From Peribacillus kribbensis DSM 17871 (GTDB taxonomy: Bacteria; Bacillota; Bacilli; Bacillales; DSM-1321), in the NCBI RefSeq assembly GCF_000430765.1, contig NZ_KE387240.1, forward strand, positions 1-64,000: DNA of 64,000 nucleotides, written 5' to 3'. The notes below the pieces were generated by a model. The model searched no databases, had not been told where the DNA came from, and saw only the letters and a program-made list of their open reading frames with translations. This document shows, one piece after another, positions 9,089-17,473 of the stretch. Positions within the stretch are counted from its first letter, which is position 1. Every line of letters starts with the position of its first letter. The position numbers were made by a program, and so were the translations under genes.

Positions 9089-9931
9089 ATGAAAATAAGA
9101 AAAGAACGATTGGATGTACTTCTTGTAGAAAGAGGTCTGTCAGAAACTAGAGAAAAAGCAAAAAGATCCATAATGGCCGGTCTCGTTTATTCCAATGAAG
9201 TGCGCCTTGATAAGCCGGGTGAAAAAATTCCGGAAGATGCGCCCCTGACCATTAAAGGCAAAGTCATGCCTTATGTTTCCCGGGGAGGCTTGAAGCTGGA
9301 AAAGGCACTCAAGGTTTTCGAAGTGGATGTTAACGGGAAGGTTCTTCTTGATATTGGATCATCAACCGGCGGTTTTACGGACTGCGCCCTTCAGAATGGG
9401 GCAAAGCAGTCCTATGCATTGGATGTTGGATATAATCAGCTGGCATGGAAGCTGCGTCAGGATCCGAGGGTCATTGTAATGGAAAGAACGAACTTTCGGT
9501 ATGTTACACCTGCTGACCTTGCAGGCGAAATGCCGGATTTTGCTTCCATCGATGTTTCCTTTATATCGCTGACTCTCATACTTCCTGTATTAAAAACGCT
9601 GCTTGTGCCTGGATCGGATATAGTGGCGCTGGTTAAGCCGCAATTTGAAGCCGGCAGGGAGCAGGTAGGCAAAAAAGGGATCGTCAGGGATATCAAGGTG
9701 CATAAAGAGGTCCTTCACAAGATTGCTGATTTCGCCGTGAAGGAAGGCTATGATGTGCAGGGAGCTTCCTTCTCCCCTATTACAGGAGGAGATGGGAATA
9801 TCGAATTCCTTCTCCATTTACAGTGGAATGGGAAGGAAGCAGGAACCATGGCGCTGGATGGCACTCTGGATCAAGTGGCCGAGGAAGCGCATCAGACCTT
9901 TAAAGAATTAAAAGAAAATAAAGCCGATTGA
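9089..9931 (+). CDS. yqxC: TlyA family 2'-O-methyltransferase YqxC
   Basis: TlyA enzymes methylate rRNA ribose 2'-OH; some family members are described as haemolysins. An ATG at 9089 gives 280 residues; a TTG two codons earlier is less likely. The N-terminal S4 RNA-binding domain (RLDVLLVERGL to VSRGGLKLEKAL, about 4-72) is followed by an FtsJ-like SAM-binding domain (LLDIGSSTGGFTDCALQ near 87, VKPQFEAGRE near 187). The rRNA target has not been shown for the Bacillus protein, as far as I know. Confidence 0.9.
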   Translation: MKIRKERLDVLLVERGLSETREKAKRSIMAGLVYSNEVRLDKPGEKIPEDAPLTIKGKVMPYVSRGGLKLEKALKVFEVDVNGKVLLDIGSSTGGFTDCALQNGAKQSYALDVGYNQLAWKLRQDPRVIVMERTNFRYVTPADLAGEMPDFASIDVSFISLTLILPVLKTLLVPGSDIVALVKPQFEAGREQVGKKGIVRDIKVHKEVLHKIADFAVKEGYDVQGASFSPITGGDGNIEFLLHLQWNGKEAGTMALDGTLDQVAEEAHQTFKELKENKAD

Positions 9932-10018
9932 GGCACAAATTGAGGCTGGATAAACAGGTACGGACTATGAAGCTTTTGGATTTCTTGCAGGAAGTGTAAC
10001 AGCAGGATTTAGGCTTCC

Positions 10019-10051
10019 CGAGGCTCTATCTGTTTGACCGCCTCTTTTTTG
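10019..10051 (+). terminator. Weak intrinsic terminator after yqxC
   Basis: GAGGC (10020-10024) and GCCTC (10040-10044) give a 5-bp stem with a T6 tract. Confidence 0.4.
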
Positions 10052-10115
10052 AATGCTGTTCCTGAGTTTTAGGCAGATTGCAGGGGAAGGATTAAACATA
10101 ATGAGTCTCGAAAGA

Positions 10116-10144
10116 TTGTACAATCCGGCAAAAAACGCTAACAT
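10116..10144 (+). promoter_or_regulatory. Candidate sigma-A promoter for ahrC-recN
   Basis: TTGTAC and TAACAT with a 17-bp spacer, about 40 bp upstream of ahrC. Confidence 0.5.
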
Positions 10145-10184
10145 ACATGTATATAAGTGAAATTCGAGAGGTGCGCGGATTACT

Positions 10185-10634
10185 ATGAATAAAGGGCAAC
10201 GCCATATTAAAATAAGAGAAATTATTGCCAATAATGATATTGAAACACAGGACGACCTGGTAGATGAATTGAAGAATGGCGGGTACAATGTCACACAGGC
10301 GACGGTATCCAGGGATATAAAAGAACTTCATCTGGTAAAGGTTCCATTAATGGACGGCCGCTATAAGTACAGCCTTCCGGCAGATCAGCGCTTTAATCCC
10401 CTTCAAAAGCTGAAGCGGAATCTCATGGACGCCTTTGTACGGATTGATTCTGCAAGCCACTTCCTGGTCATGAAGACCCTTCCCGGCAACGCTCAGGCGA
10501 TTGGTGCGCTTATAGACAATCTGGATTGGGAAGAGATTATGGGTACCATCTGTGGAGATGACACCTGCCTGATTATCTGCCGGACGCCGGATGATACCAT
10601 GACGATCAGGGACAAGTTCCTGGATATGCTCTAA
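10185..10634 (+). CDS. ahrC: Arginine repressor/activator AhrC (ArgR)
   Basis: Hexameric arginine-sensing DNA-binding protein that represses arginine synthesis and activates its catabolism. 149 residues: N-terminal winged helix ([21 protein letters not shown], in part; recognition segment [16 protein letters not shown] near 40-55) and a C-terminal arginine-binding oligomerisation domain with [14 protein letters not shown] near 118-131. Located upstream of recN as in B. subtilis. It is a likely regulator of artPQR at 33.6 kb, by analogy. Confidence 0.96.
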   Translation: MNKGQRHIKIREIIANNDIETQDDLVDELKNGGYNVTQATVSRDIKELHLVKVPLMDGRYKYSLPADQRFNPLQKLKRNLMDAFVRIDSASHFLVMKTLPGNAQAIGALIDNLDWEEIMGTICGDDTCLIICRTPDDTMTIRDKFLDML

Positions 10635-10653
10635 AAAAGGTGAGGTGCGGGAT

Positions 10654-12363
10654 TTGTTAGCGGAATTATCAATCAAAAACTTTGCGATCATCGAGTCTCT
10701 ATCGATTTCATTTGAGAAGGGACTGACTGTGCTGACGGGGGAAACAGGGGCAGGGAAATCCATTATTATCGATGCCATAAACCTTTTGATCGGCGGCAGG
10801 GGATCCTCTGAATTCGTCCGTCACGGGGAAGATAAAGCTGAACTTGAAGGATTATTTTTAATTGAAGGCGAGAACCATCAGGTCATCCAGAAGTTAACGG
10901 AATTCGGCATTGATGCCGGTGATGGGATGGCCGTACTTAGAAGGGACATTTCCAGCTCGGGGAAAAGTGTCTGCCGGGTAAATGGGAAGCTTGTTACCAT
11001 CGCCGTTTTGAGAGAGATTGGCGGTGCCCTGGTGGATATCCACAGCCAGAATGAGCATCAGGAATTGATGAACCCGGATCTGCACCTCCCGCTTCTGGAT
11101 CATTTTGGAGGCAGGGAGGCAGCGGCAGCCCTGAAGGAGTATCAGGAGCTTTATAAGCGTTACGAACAGGCTGTCAAGCAGCTTAAATCCTTAAATAAGG
11201 ATGAACAGCAGATGGCTCACAGGCTGGATTTACTTCAATTTCAGTTTGATGAAATCACAAAGTCAGATTTGAAGCTTAAAGAAGATGAAGAACTATATGA
11301 AGAAAGACAGCGTATTTCCAACTTTGAGAGGATTCATGCCAGTCTTCAGGCTGCCTATCATTCTTTAGGCGGGGAGCAAAAAGGTCTGGATTTTATCGGA
11401 ATGGCCATGAATGACCTCGAAGAAGCAGCTTCGCTTGATTCATCCTTTGATGGCCTGAATGAGAATGTAGCCAATAGTTTTTATCTTCTGGAGGATGCAA
11501 TATCTGAGATCAGGAATCAGCTCGATTCCCTGGAATTTGATCCAGTGAGGCTGGACTTCATTGAAGGAAGGCTGAATGAAATCAATGGACTAAAGAGGAA
11601 ATACGGAAAAACGGTCGAAGATATCCTGGAATATGCGGCTGGAATCGAAGAGGAAATCGAAACACTTTTGAATCGGGAAACGCATATTGCCAAAATCGAA
11701 AAAGAAATGGCTTCCATACGGAAGGATCTGCTCGTCGAGGCGAAGAATCTCTCCATAATCAGGCAGAAATATGCCAAAAAACTGGTGGGGCAGATTCATA
11801 AAGAACTCAAGGATTTATATATGGAAAAAACAGTGTTCAATGTGGAGTTTCTTCAGTCTGCCTCAGAGCACGGAGGTATGAATGAAAGAATCCAAAAAGA
11901 CGGAATGGATGTGGTGGAGTTTTATATCTCCACAAACCCTGGAGAACCTCTGAAGCCTCTTTCTAAAATTGCTTCAGGCGGCGAGCTGTCGAGGATCATA
12001 CTTGCCCTGAAGAATATCTTCTCAGAGCATCAGGGCATCACCTCCATCATCTTTGATGAAGTGGATACCGGCGTCAGCGGCCGGGTTGCCCAGTCCATGG
12101 CAGAGAAGATATACAAAGTATCTGTCGGCTCACAGGTTTTATGCATCTCACATCTTCCTCAGGTAGCTGCCATGGCCGATACTCATCTGTTCATTTCCAA
12201 ACAGACCCTCAGCGGAAGAACGAGGACGAAGGTTCATGCTTTGAGCCAGGATGAAAAAATCAGAGAAATTGGCCGGATGATTTCTGGAGTCGAGATCACA
12301 GAATTAACAAAGGAGCATGCCAGAGAGCTGCTTCAGCTGGCCAGCCAGATAAAAAGTGCGTAA
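10654..12363 (+). CDS. recN: DNA repair protein RecN
   Basis: SMC-like ATPase that acts early at double-strand breaks. The TTG at 10654 is preferred over a GTG at 10645: AGGTGAGG sits 8 nt upstream and the product begins MLAELSIKNFAIIESL like its homologues (569 residues). Walker A is GETGAGKS near 29. A long coiled coil occupies about 150-390. The ABC signature (KIASGGELSR), Walker B (SIIFDEVDTGVSG) and a C-terminal His-switch region complete the ATPase head. Confidence 0.95.
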   Translation: MLAELSIKNFAIIESLSISFEKGLTVLTGETGAGKSIIIDAINLLIGGRGSSEFVRHGEDKAELEGLFLIEGENHQVIQKLTEFGIDAGDGMAVLRRDISSSGKSVCRVNGKLVTIAVLREIGGALVDIHSQNEHQELMNPDLHLPLLDHFGGREAAAALKEYQELYKRYEQAVKQLKSLNKDEQQMAHRLDLLQFQFDEITKSDLKLKEDEELYEERQRISNFERIHASLQAAYHSLGGEQKGLDFIGMAMNDLEEAASLDSSFDGLNENVANSFYLLEDAISEIRNQLDSLEFDPVRLDFIEGRLNEINGLKRKYGKTVEDILEYAAGIEEEIETLLNRETHIAKIEKEMASIRKDLLVEAKNLSIIRQKYAKKLVGQIHKELKDLYMEKTVFNVEFLQSASEHGGMNERIQKDGMDVVEFYISTNPGEPLKPLSKIASGGELSRIILALKNIFSEHQGITSIIFDEVDTGVSGRVAQSMAEKIYKVSVGSQVLCISHLPQVAAMADTHLFISKQTLSGRTRTKVHALSQDEKIREIGRMISGVEITELTKEHARELLQLASQIKSA

Positions 12364-12374
12364 GGAGATAATAA

Positions 12375-12420
12375 GCTTTCAGGGTCTTGTCAGACAAGAC
12401 TTCTGAGGGCTTTCTTTTTT
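12375..12420 (+). terminator. Intrinsic terminator after recN
   Basis: GTCTTGT and ACAAGAC form the core stem, TCAG/CTGA extends it outward, and TTTCTTTTTTT follows. The rest of the gap to 12689 holds no gene; a forespore promoter for spoIVB should lie there but I cannot assign its boxes with confidence. Confidence 0.75.
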
Positions 12421-12689
12421 TAGGAAGCTCTAGAGCCCGATGGAGATCCAGTCTTTTTTTAAAGGCTGGCCTTTTCCCTTTGGCAGTGTTCCGAATATTT
12501 TAATTTAATTCCAAAACACTGCCCAAACCTCGCTTCCTTTCCTCTATTATATTTTTTCATTTTTGCAAATACTATCCATAAACGGATAGCTTTTATTTCT
12601 CTCCGGGGTTATAAATGGCCCTTTTCTAGGCTAAATTAAAGCTGTAGCCATAAAGTGAGTGTGGACTAGAAGCGAGGAGAGTGAAAGGT

Positions 12690-13982
12690 TTGAAAGCAGT
12701 TTGGATTAGAAGGATTATTGGCGGTCTTCTCCTTGTTTCACTTTTACTACTGGGTTTTAATCATTCCATAAAGAGTTATGTCACAATACCAAATAAGATT
12801 GTGTTATTTGAGGGAGAGAATTATAAAATTCCAAAAGGTTTATCTGTTACAGCATCTGTTTCAGATGGAAATAATATAAGCATCCATGACAGCAGAAATC
12901 TGTTGACACTGGATGCGGACAAGCCGGGTACTAACGAGCTGCTCCTCGATTTTGCAGGATTTCCTGTAAAAAAAGTCGATGTACAGGTATTGAAGGATTT
13001 TAAAGTGATTCCGGGCGGACAGTCCATCGGTGTAAAATTAAACACGCTGGGAGTCCTGGTTGTGGGGCATCATTTAGTAACCACCTCCAGCGGTAAAAAA
13101 TCTCCAGGTGAAATAGCCGGAGTACGCGTCGGAGACATTATTACTGAAATCAACGGAAAACATATAAAGCGGATGGAGGATGTGGCGCCGCTTGTCCAGC
13201 AGGCCGGAGAAGCGCATAAACCGCTGAGGCTTGAAATATTCCGCTCCCATAAACAGTTTAAAACCAATTTAATGCCGCTGAAGGAACAATCTGAGGATCA
13301 TTATAAGCTCGGTCTGTATATTAGGGATTCGGCGGCAGGCATCGGTACAATGACCTTTGTTGAGCCTAAATCCAAGAAATACGGGGCACTGGGTCATGTT
13401 ATTTCAGATATGGATACCAAGCGCCCGATCGTGGTGAAGGATGGACAGATTGTAAGATCTACCGTAACTTCGATTGAAAAAGGATCGCATGGAGACCCCG
13501 GTGAAAAGCTGGCCCGTTTCTCGTCCGATCATAAAATCATCGGAGATATCAATAAAAATAGTTCCTTTGGAATATTTGGCAGGCTGAATACTGGAATTGA
13601 CAACCATATCATGGATAAAGCCATCCCCATCACTCTTTCCCATGAGGTAAAGGAAGGGCCGGCCCAGATACTTACAGTGGTCGATGGAGATAAAGTGGAA
13701 AAATATGGTATTGAAATTGTCAGTACAATACCTCAAAAGTTCCCTGCCACAAAAGGGATGGTCATTAAAGTGACAGATCCAAGGCTGCTGGATAAAACCG
13801 GCGGGATTGTCCAGGGAATGAGCGGGAGTCCGATCATCCAAAAAGGAAAGCTGGTTGGTGCAGTGACACACGTATTCGTAAATGACCCAACAAGCGGCTA
13901 TGCTGTCCATATAGAATGGATGCTTTCCGAGGCAGGCATCAATATTTATGAAGGCGGGCAGGCGAATTCAAGGGCAAGTTAA
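12690..13982 (+). CDS. spoIVB: SpoIVB serine peptidase (forespore signalling protease)
   Basis: SpoIVB is secreted from the forespore and cleaves SpoIVFA to trigger pro-sigma-K processing. The TTG at 12690 lies 11 nt behind AGGAG; an in-frame GTG at 12681 has its ribosome site too close. The product is 430 residues: a signal/anchor at about 8-28, a PDZ domain near 100-190 ([10 protein letters not shown] to [13 protein letters not shown]), then the S55 peptidase domain with the catalytic His in [14 protein letters not shown] and Ser in [11 protein letters not shown]. Position upstream of spo0A is conserved. Confidence 0.96.
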   Translation: MKAVWIRRIIGGLLLVSLLLLGFNHSIKSYVTIPNKIVLFEGENYKIPKGLSVTASVSDGNNISIHDSRNLLTLDADKPGTNELLLDFAGFPVKKVDVQVLKDFKVIPGGQSIGVKLNTLGVLVVGHHLVTTSSGKKSPGEIAGVRVGDIITEINGKHIKRMEDVAPLVQQAGEAHKPLRLEIFRSHKQFKTNLMPLKEQSEDHYKLGLYIRDSAAGIGTMTFVEPKSKKYGALGHVISDMDTKRPIVVKDGQIVRSTVTSIEKGSHGDPGEKLARFSSDHKIIGDINKNSSFGIFGRLNTGIDNHIMDKAIPITLSHEVKEGPAQILTVVDGDKVEKYGIEIVSTIPQKFPATKGMVIKVTDPRLLDKTGGIVQGMSGSPIIQKGKLVGAVTHVFVNDPTSGYAVHIEWMLSEAGINIYEGGQANSRAS

Positions 13983-14006
13983 GCAGGCACCTGTGCCTGC
14001 TTTTTC
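13982..14006 (+). terminator. Intrinsic terminator of spoIVB
   Basis: AGCAGGCA (13982-13989) pairs with TGCCTGCT (13994-14001) around CCTG and a T tract follows. Confidence 0.9.
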
Positions 14007-14014
14007 TATGTCTT

Positions 14015-14155
14015 AGTCGAAAAATATTTCGACAATCATAGAGGATGAAATCGAATTCAGTCGAAAATGAGAGAAAACAGAAGAAAAACTAAGATAATAT
14101 GTTATTTTTTCTATTTTTTTAAAATTAAAAAGGATTTTGAGTTGCATTGTCGAAA
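14015..14155 (+). promoter_or_regulatory. spo0A control region with four Spo0A boxes and a sigma-H-like promoter
   Basis: Four matches to the 0A box (TGTCGAA core) occur: AGTCGAAAA at 14015-14023, a perfect TTGTCGAAA on the minus strand at 14027-14035, AGTCGAAAA at 14059-14067, and a perfect TTGTCGAAA at 14147-14155. An AAAGGATTTT block at 14129-14138 could be a sigma-H -35, with the last 0A box over the -10 position. This agrees with the known Pv-to-Ps promoter switch and autoregulation of spo0A in B. subtilis. Confidence 0.75.
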
Positions 14156-14210
14156 ACTTAAACTACAATAGAAAATAGACAGTAGGACCGAATAGAGGAG
14201 GAAACCCAGG

Positions 14211-15005
14211 TTGAAGAAAATAAAAGTATGTGTAGTGGATGATAACAGGGAATTAGTTGGGCTCCTTGAAGAATATATTTCGTCTCAAGATGATATGGAA
14301 GTAGCCGGAGTAGCACATAATGGCCAGGAATGCCTGCAGATGCTGGCACAAGTGGAGCCGGATGTTCTCATTCTGGATATCATTATGCCGCATTTGGATG
14401 GTCTTGGGGTGCTGGAGCGGATGCGCGACCTTGAGATGAGCAGCATGCCTCAGGTAATTATGCTGACTGCCTTCGGACAAGAAGATGTCACGAAAAAAGC
14501 GGTGGATCTCGGCGCATCCTATTTCATACTTAAGCCTTTCGATATGGACGCACTTGCCAGCCATATCCGCCAGATCAGCGGAAAAGGCAATTCTTTTATT
14601 AAAAAGTCATCATCCTTTTCTTATAAGTCCTCTTCTGTGGAATCTAAACCGAAAAATCTGGATGCCAGCATAACAAGCATCATTCATGAAATCGGTGTAC
14701 CTGCCCATATCAAAGGGTATTTATATTTGAGGGAAGCCATTTCGATGGTTTTTAATGACATTGAACTATTGGGATCCATTACCAAAGTACTTTATCCTGA
14801 TATCGCCAAAAAATACAATACAACAGCAAGCCGTGTAGAGCGGGCCATCCGCCATGCGATCGAAGTAGCCTGGAGCAGGGGGAATATTGATTCAATTTCA
14901 TCCCTATTCGGCTATACAGTGAGCATGACGAAAGCAAAGCCGACCAATTCAGAGTTCATTGCCATGGTTGCGGACAAGCTCCGCCTGGAAGCGAACGCCA
15001 GTTGA
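14211..15005 (+). CDS. spo0A: Sporulation master response regulator Spo0A
   Basis: 264 residues from a TTG start behind AGGAGG. The receiver domain (1-125) has acidic residues DD at 10-11, phosphorylation site Asp56 in LDIIMPH, Thr in MLTAFGQED and Lys in ILKPF. A variable linker rich in Ser/Lys (about 126-145) precedes the Spo0A C-terminal DNA-binding domain, whose recognition stretch [20 protein letters not shown] and [20 protein letters not shown] match the nearly invariant family sequence. Shows the organism is an endospore former. Confidence 0.98.
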   Translation: MKKIKVCVVDDNRELVGLLEEYISSQDDMEVAGVAHNGQECLQMLAQVEPDVLILDIIMPHLDGLGVLERMRDLEMSSMPQVIMLTAFGQEDVTKKAVDLGASYFILKPFDMDALASHIRQISGKGNSFIKKSSSFSYKSSSVESKPKNLDASITSIIHEIGVPAHIKGYLYLREAISMVFNDIELLGSITKVLYPDIAKKYNTTASRVERAIRHAIEVAWSRGNIDSISSLFGYTVSMTKAKPTNSEFIAMVADKLRLEANAS

Positions 15006-15365
15006 AGGCGTTAGGCGGTAGGATTTGACGGGAATTTTAATCGAGAATTTGGCGGCTTAAATGCGATGAATGTCTTGGTCCTGTTCCGATGAAATTACCG
15101 TGACAATACCGATAACCTTTTACAACTTTTTTCACCTTATTACTGTATTCGCTTGGTTATAGTACACGTATTGCGTCAGTCTATTTAAGGCTGGCCTTTT
15201 ATTTTGTAAAGAGATCCAACGGAGAAGAAGCAGGGCTGTGTGTGTAATTGAATGGATAAACTCTTTCAAATCCTCCCGATTATTTTTCCTGAGCAGGCGG
15301 ACAGCCTGTTCAGCCTGTCCGTTTTGGCATACGATATAGTAATTCTGGTTTCAGGGAGTGAATTC
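15006..15365 (+). other. Gene-free gap between spo0A and the M23 peptidase gene
   Basis: No convincing gene or strong terminator is seen. An in-frame ATG at 15252 lacks a ribosome site. A short AAGG-CTGG-CCTTTTA hairpin near 15190 is too weak to call a terminator. Confidence 0.5.
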
Positions 15366-16022
15366 ATGGATTTTATTATGCCTTCTCTTGGAACTTTAAT
15401 AACCCCCTTTTGCAGCGGTGAACCTAAGCATCTTGGAATCGATCTGGCAATCGGCGGGAATGTTTCCGTAAAAGCAGCTGCTGACGGCATCATTTCCCGC
15501 TCATGTGTGTCCGGAAAATATGGGGAAGTAATCTTTATTTTCCATGAGCTGAATGGACAGCCTTTTGAAACGGTATATGCTCATTTGAGAAAAGGGTCCA
15601 GGAAATTTAGTTTGGGTGAATGGGTAAAGCAGGGACAAGTCATTGGCTATATGGGCACAACAGGTTCAGCTGAAAGGCAGCATCTTCATTTTGAAATACA
15701 CAGGGGTAAATGGACGGCTTCAGGAGTTAATGCGCTCGACCCTAAAGATTATATAGGAGAAATGGTAAGGAAAAAGAAAGACTCCGGAGTAAAGCTGATT
15801 GAGATTCCGTCTGAAGGGTACTGGAAGGTATACCCTCTTGATAAGGCTGCGGCAGCGGGGAATGAGATCGGCTATTTAAATCTGAGGAAGCAGGCAGGGA
15901 AGCGATATCGAATTGTCGGAAATCCAGATAGGGATGTCTATACGATTATAACGGGGGCCTTTGGAAAGATTAATGTATGCGGAGGGGCGGAATCAGGCGC
16001 GAAAATCATTGATTCCTGCTGA
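15366..16022 (+). CDS. M23 family metallopeptidase without signal peptide
   Basis: 218 residues from the ATG at 15366, which has AGGGAGTG 7 nt upstream; the frame is open further upstream but no other start has a ribosome site. The LytM/M23 zinc motif is complete: H22-x3-D26 in KHLGIDLA, a YAHL element at 71-74 and H106-x-H108 in RQHLHFEIH. The C-terminal 80 residues (about 138-218) are not recognised. No signal peptide or membrane segment is evident, unusual for a cell-wall endopeptidase; it could act in the mother cell, be exported with a phage-like holin, or have lost a leader. It follows spo0A, where B. subtilis has yqiG/yqiH/yqiI, the last an amidase. Confidence 0.8.
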   Translation: MDFIMPSLGTLITPFCSGEPKHLGIDLAIGGNVSVKAAADGIISRSCVSGKYGEVIFIFHELNGQPFETVYAHLRKGSRKFSLGEWVKQGQVIGYMGTTGSAERQHLHFEIHRGKWTASGVNALDPKDYIGEMVRKKKDSGVKLIEIPSEGYWKVYPLDKAAAAGNEIGYLNLRKQAGKRYRIVGNPDRDVYTIITGAFGKINVCGGAESGAKIIDSC

Positions 16023-16032
16023 CATCATCAGA

Positions 16033-16068
16033 AGGACTGGTTTTTTTGGAACCGGGTCTTTTTTTCTT
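16033..16068 (+). terminator. Probable terminator after the M23 gene
   Basis: GACTGGTT and AACCGGGTC pair imperfectly around TTTTTGG, followed by TTTTTTTC. Confidence 0.5.
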
Positions 16069-16243
16069 TAACATGCTGATAAATTTTAGACTTTGCCCAT
16101 ATAGCTTTCTTTTAAGCAAAGGGGCTGTCCATGATAAAATGAAGGAGTTATAAAAAGTTCGGAATGCCTATAAACTTAGATTACACTTATCCAAAAATTG
16201 AAGCAGCCTTTATGCGATGGGTATGATAAGGAGGTACACTAGG

Positions 16244-16975
16244 GTGACTCAAATCTATGCACACAGAGGTTCAGCAGGAACACATCCAGAAAATACCATG
16301 CTTTCTTTTCAGGAAGCATTAAAGAGCGGGGCCGATGGGATTGAGATGGACGTTCATCTAACTAAAGACGGACATCTCGTCATCATCCATGATGAAACGA
16401 TCGATAGGACTACTACGGGAAAAGGCATTGTCAGGGAGATGACGTTAAAGGAGATCCAAACGTACGATGCCAGCCACAAATTTTCAGCTGATTACGGCCG
16501 TACAAGTATACCTTCCCTAGAGGAGTTTTTTTCCTGGATGAGGGATACGACCCTCCTTTGTAATATTGAATTGAAGAATGGAGGATATAGGTATCCCGGG
16601 ATGGAAGAAAAATTAATAGGGATGATTAAGTCCTTCGGTTTTGAAAAAAGAATGATCCTGTCATCCTTTAATCATTACAGCCTGGTGCATTGCTATAGCC
16701 TGGCACCTGAAATCGAAATCGCTCCCTTATACAGCAATGGCTTGTACATGCCGTGGGTATATGCAAAAGCTCTGCGTGCAGCGGCAATCCATCCCAGCAT
16801 CAAAACCATAAATGATGAGATCGTGCTTGAATCCATGAACGCAGGGGTAGCTGTCCGGCCTTACACGGTGAACACGGATGGGCAAATCAGAAAACTATTT
16901 GCCTTGAACTGCAGTGCTATTATCACCGACTTTCCTGAAAGAGCTGTAAAATTGCGGAATACCTATAAACAATAA
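16244..16975 (+). CDS. yqiK: Glycerophosphodiester phosphodiesterase (YqiK-like)
   Basis: Predicted to hydrolyse glycerophosphodiesters to glycerol 3-phosphate and an alcohol. The GTG at 16244 has AAGGAGG 9 nt upstream and gives 243 residues beginning MTQIYAHRG; the earlier ATG at 16217 overlaps that ribosome site. GDPD barrel motifs: HRGSAGTHPENT at 7-18, EMDVHLTKDGHLVIIHDE near 37-54, and IELKNG near 110. No signal peptide, so cytosolic. Gene order before yqzF and bkdR agrees with B. subtilis yqiK. Confidence 0.9.
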   Translation: MTQIYAHRGSAGTHPENTMLSFQEALKSGADGIEMDVHLTKDGHLVIIHDETIDRTTTGKGIVREMTLKEIQTYDASHKFSADYGRTSIPSLEEFFSWMRDTTLLCNIELKNGGYRYPGMEEKLIGMIKSFGFEKRMILSSFNHYSLVHCYSLAPEIEIAPLYSNGLYMPWVYAKALRAAAIHPSIKTINDEIVLESMNAGVAVRPYTVNTDGQIRKLFALNCSAIITDFPERAVKLRNTYKQ

Positions 16976-17007
16976 AAAGCTGGCTCCATATGGGGCCAGC
17001 TTTTTCT
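16974..17007 (+). terminator. Bidirectional terminator between yqiK and yqzF
   Basis: AAAAAGCTGGC and GCCAGCTTTTT form a symmetric stem with A and T tracts on both sides, serving the converging genes yqiK (plus) and yqzF (minus). Confidence 0.9.
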
Positions 17008-17275
17008 ATTCGGCTTTTGACCTGGTGGGAAGCGGCCGGACACTTTTTCTGAATTTGTCCTGGACTTTATTTCGTTTGCGGTCCCTGTAGAAGATAAATC
17101 CAGAGACAAACCCGAGTCCGCCTGCAAAGAAAAGCAAGCCGCAGATAAATTGAAGCCACAGTGCCGGAAATGGCGGCTGAAGTATGGCGAACAGCATATC
17201 TCTCATCAGCTTTATTCCATAAACAGCAAAAGCGCCGGGGATAAAAAGGATCAGAACTGCAATCAATCGCTTCAT
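17006..17275 (-). CDS. yqzF: DUF2627 small membrane protein YqzF
   Basis: 89 residues with two predicted membrane helices (about 4-24 and 40-62) and a basic Arg/Lys-rich tail after FIFYRDRKR. Matches the DUF2627 family; B. subtilis yqzF sits at the same place beside bkdR. Function unknown. The minus-strand AAGGGA upstream of the ATG is a reasonable ribosome site. Divergent from bkdR. Confidence 0.8.
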   Translation of the reverse strand: MKRLIAVLILFIPGAFAVYGIKLMRDMLFAILQPPFPALWLQFICGLLFFAGGLGFVSGFIFYRDRKRNKVQDKFRKSVRPLPTRSKAE

Positions 17276-17473
17276 AAGTTGTCCCTTCCTTAAGCCCTAA
17301 GGCGTATTGGTTGAAAATTGCCATCATTTAAAAAAGTCGCTATCAAAATCATAAAATATAATAAAAATTTGTCAAGGAGTACATAAATAGAATAAAATTT
17401 AACTGTTATGAAAAAAATTGCACAAACTAGTGTGAAGAAAATTGCATGACTCGCAGCAGAGTGAGGGGTTAGG

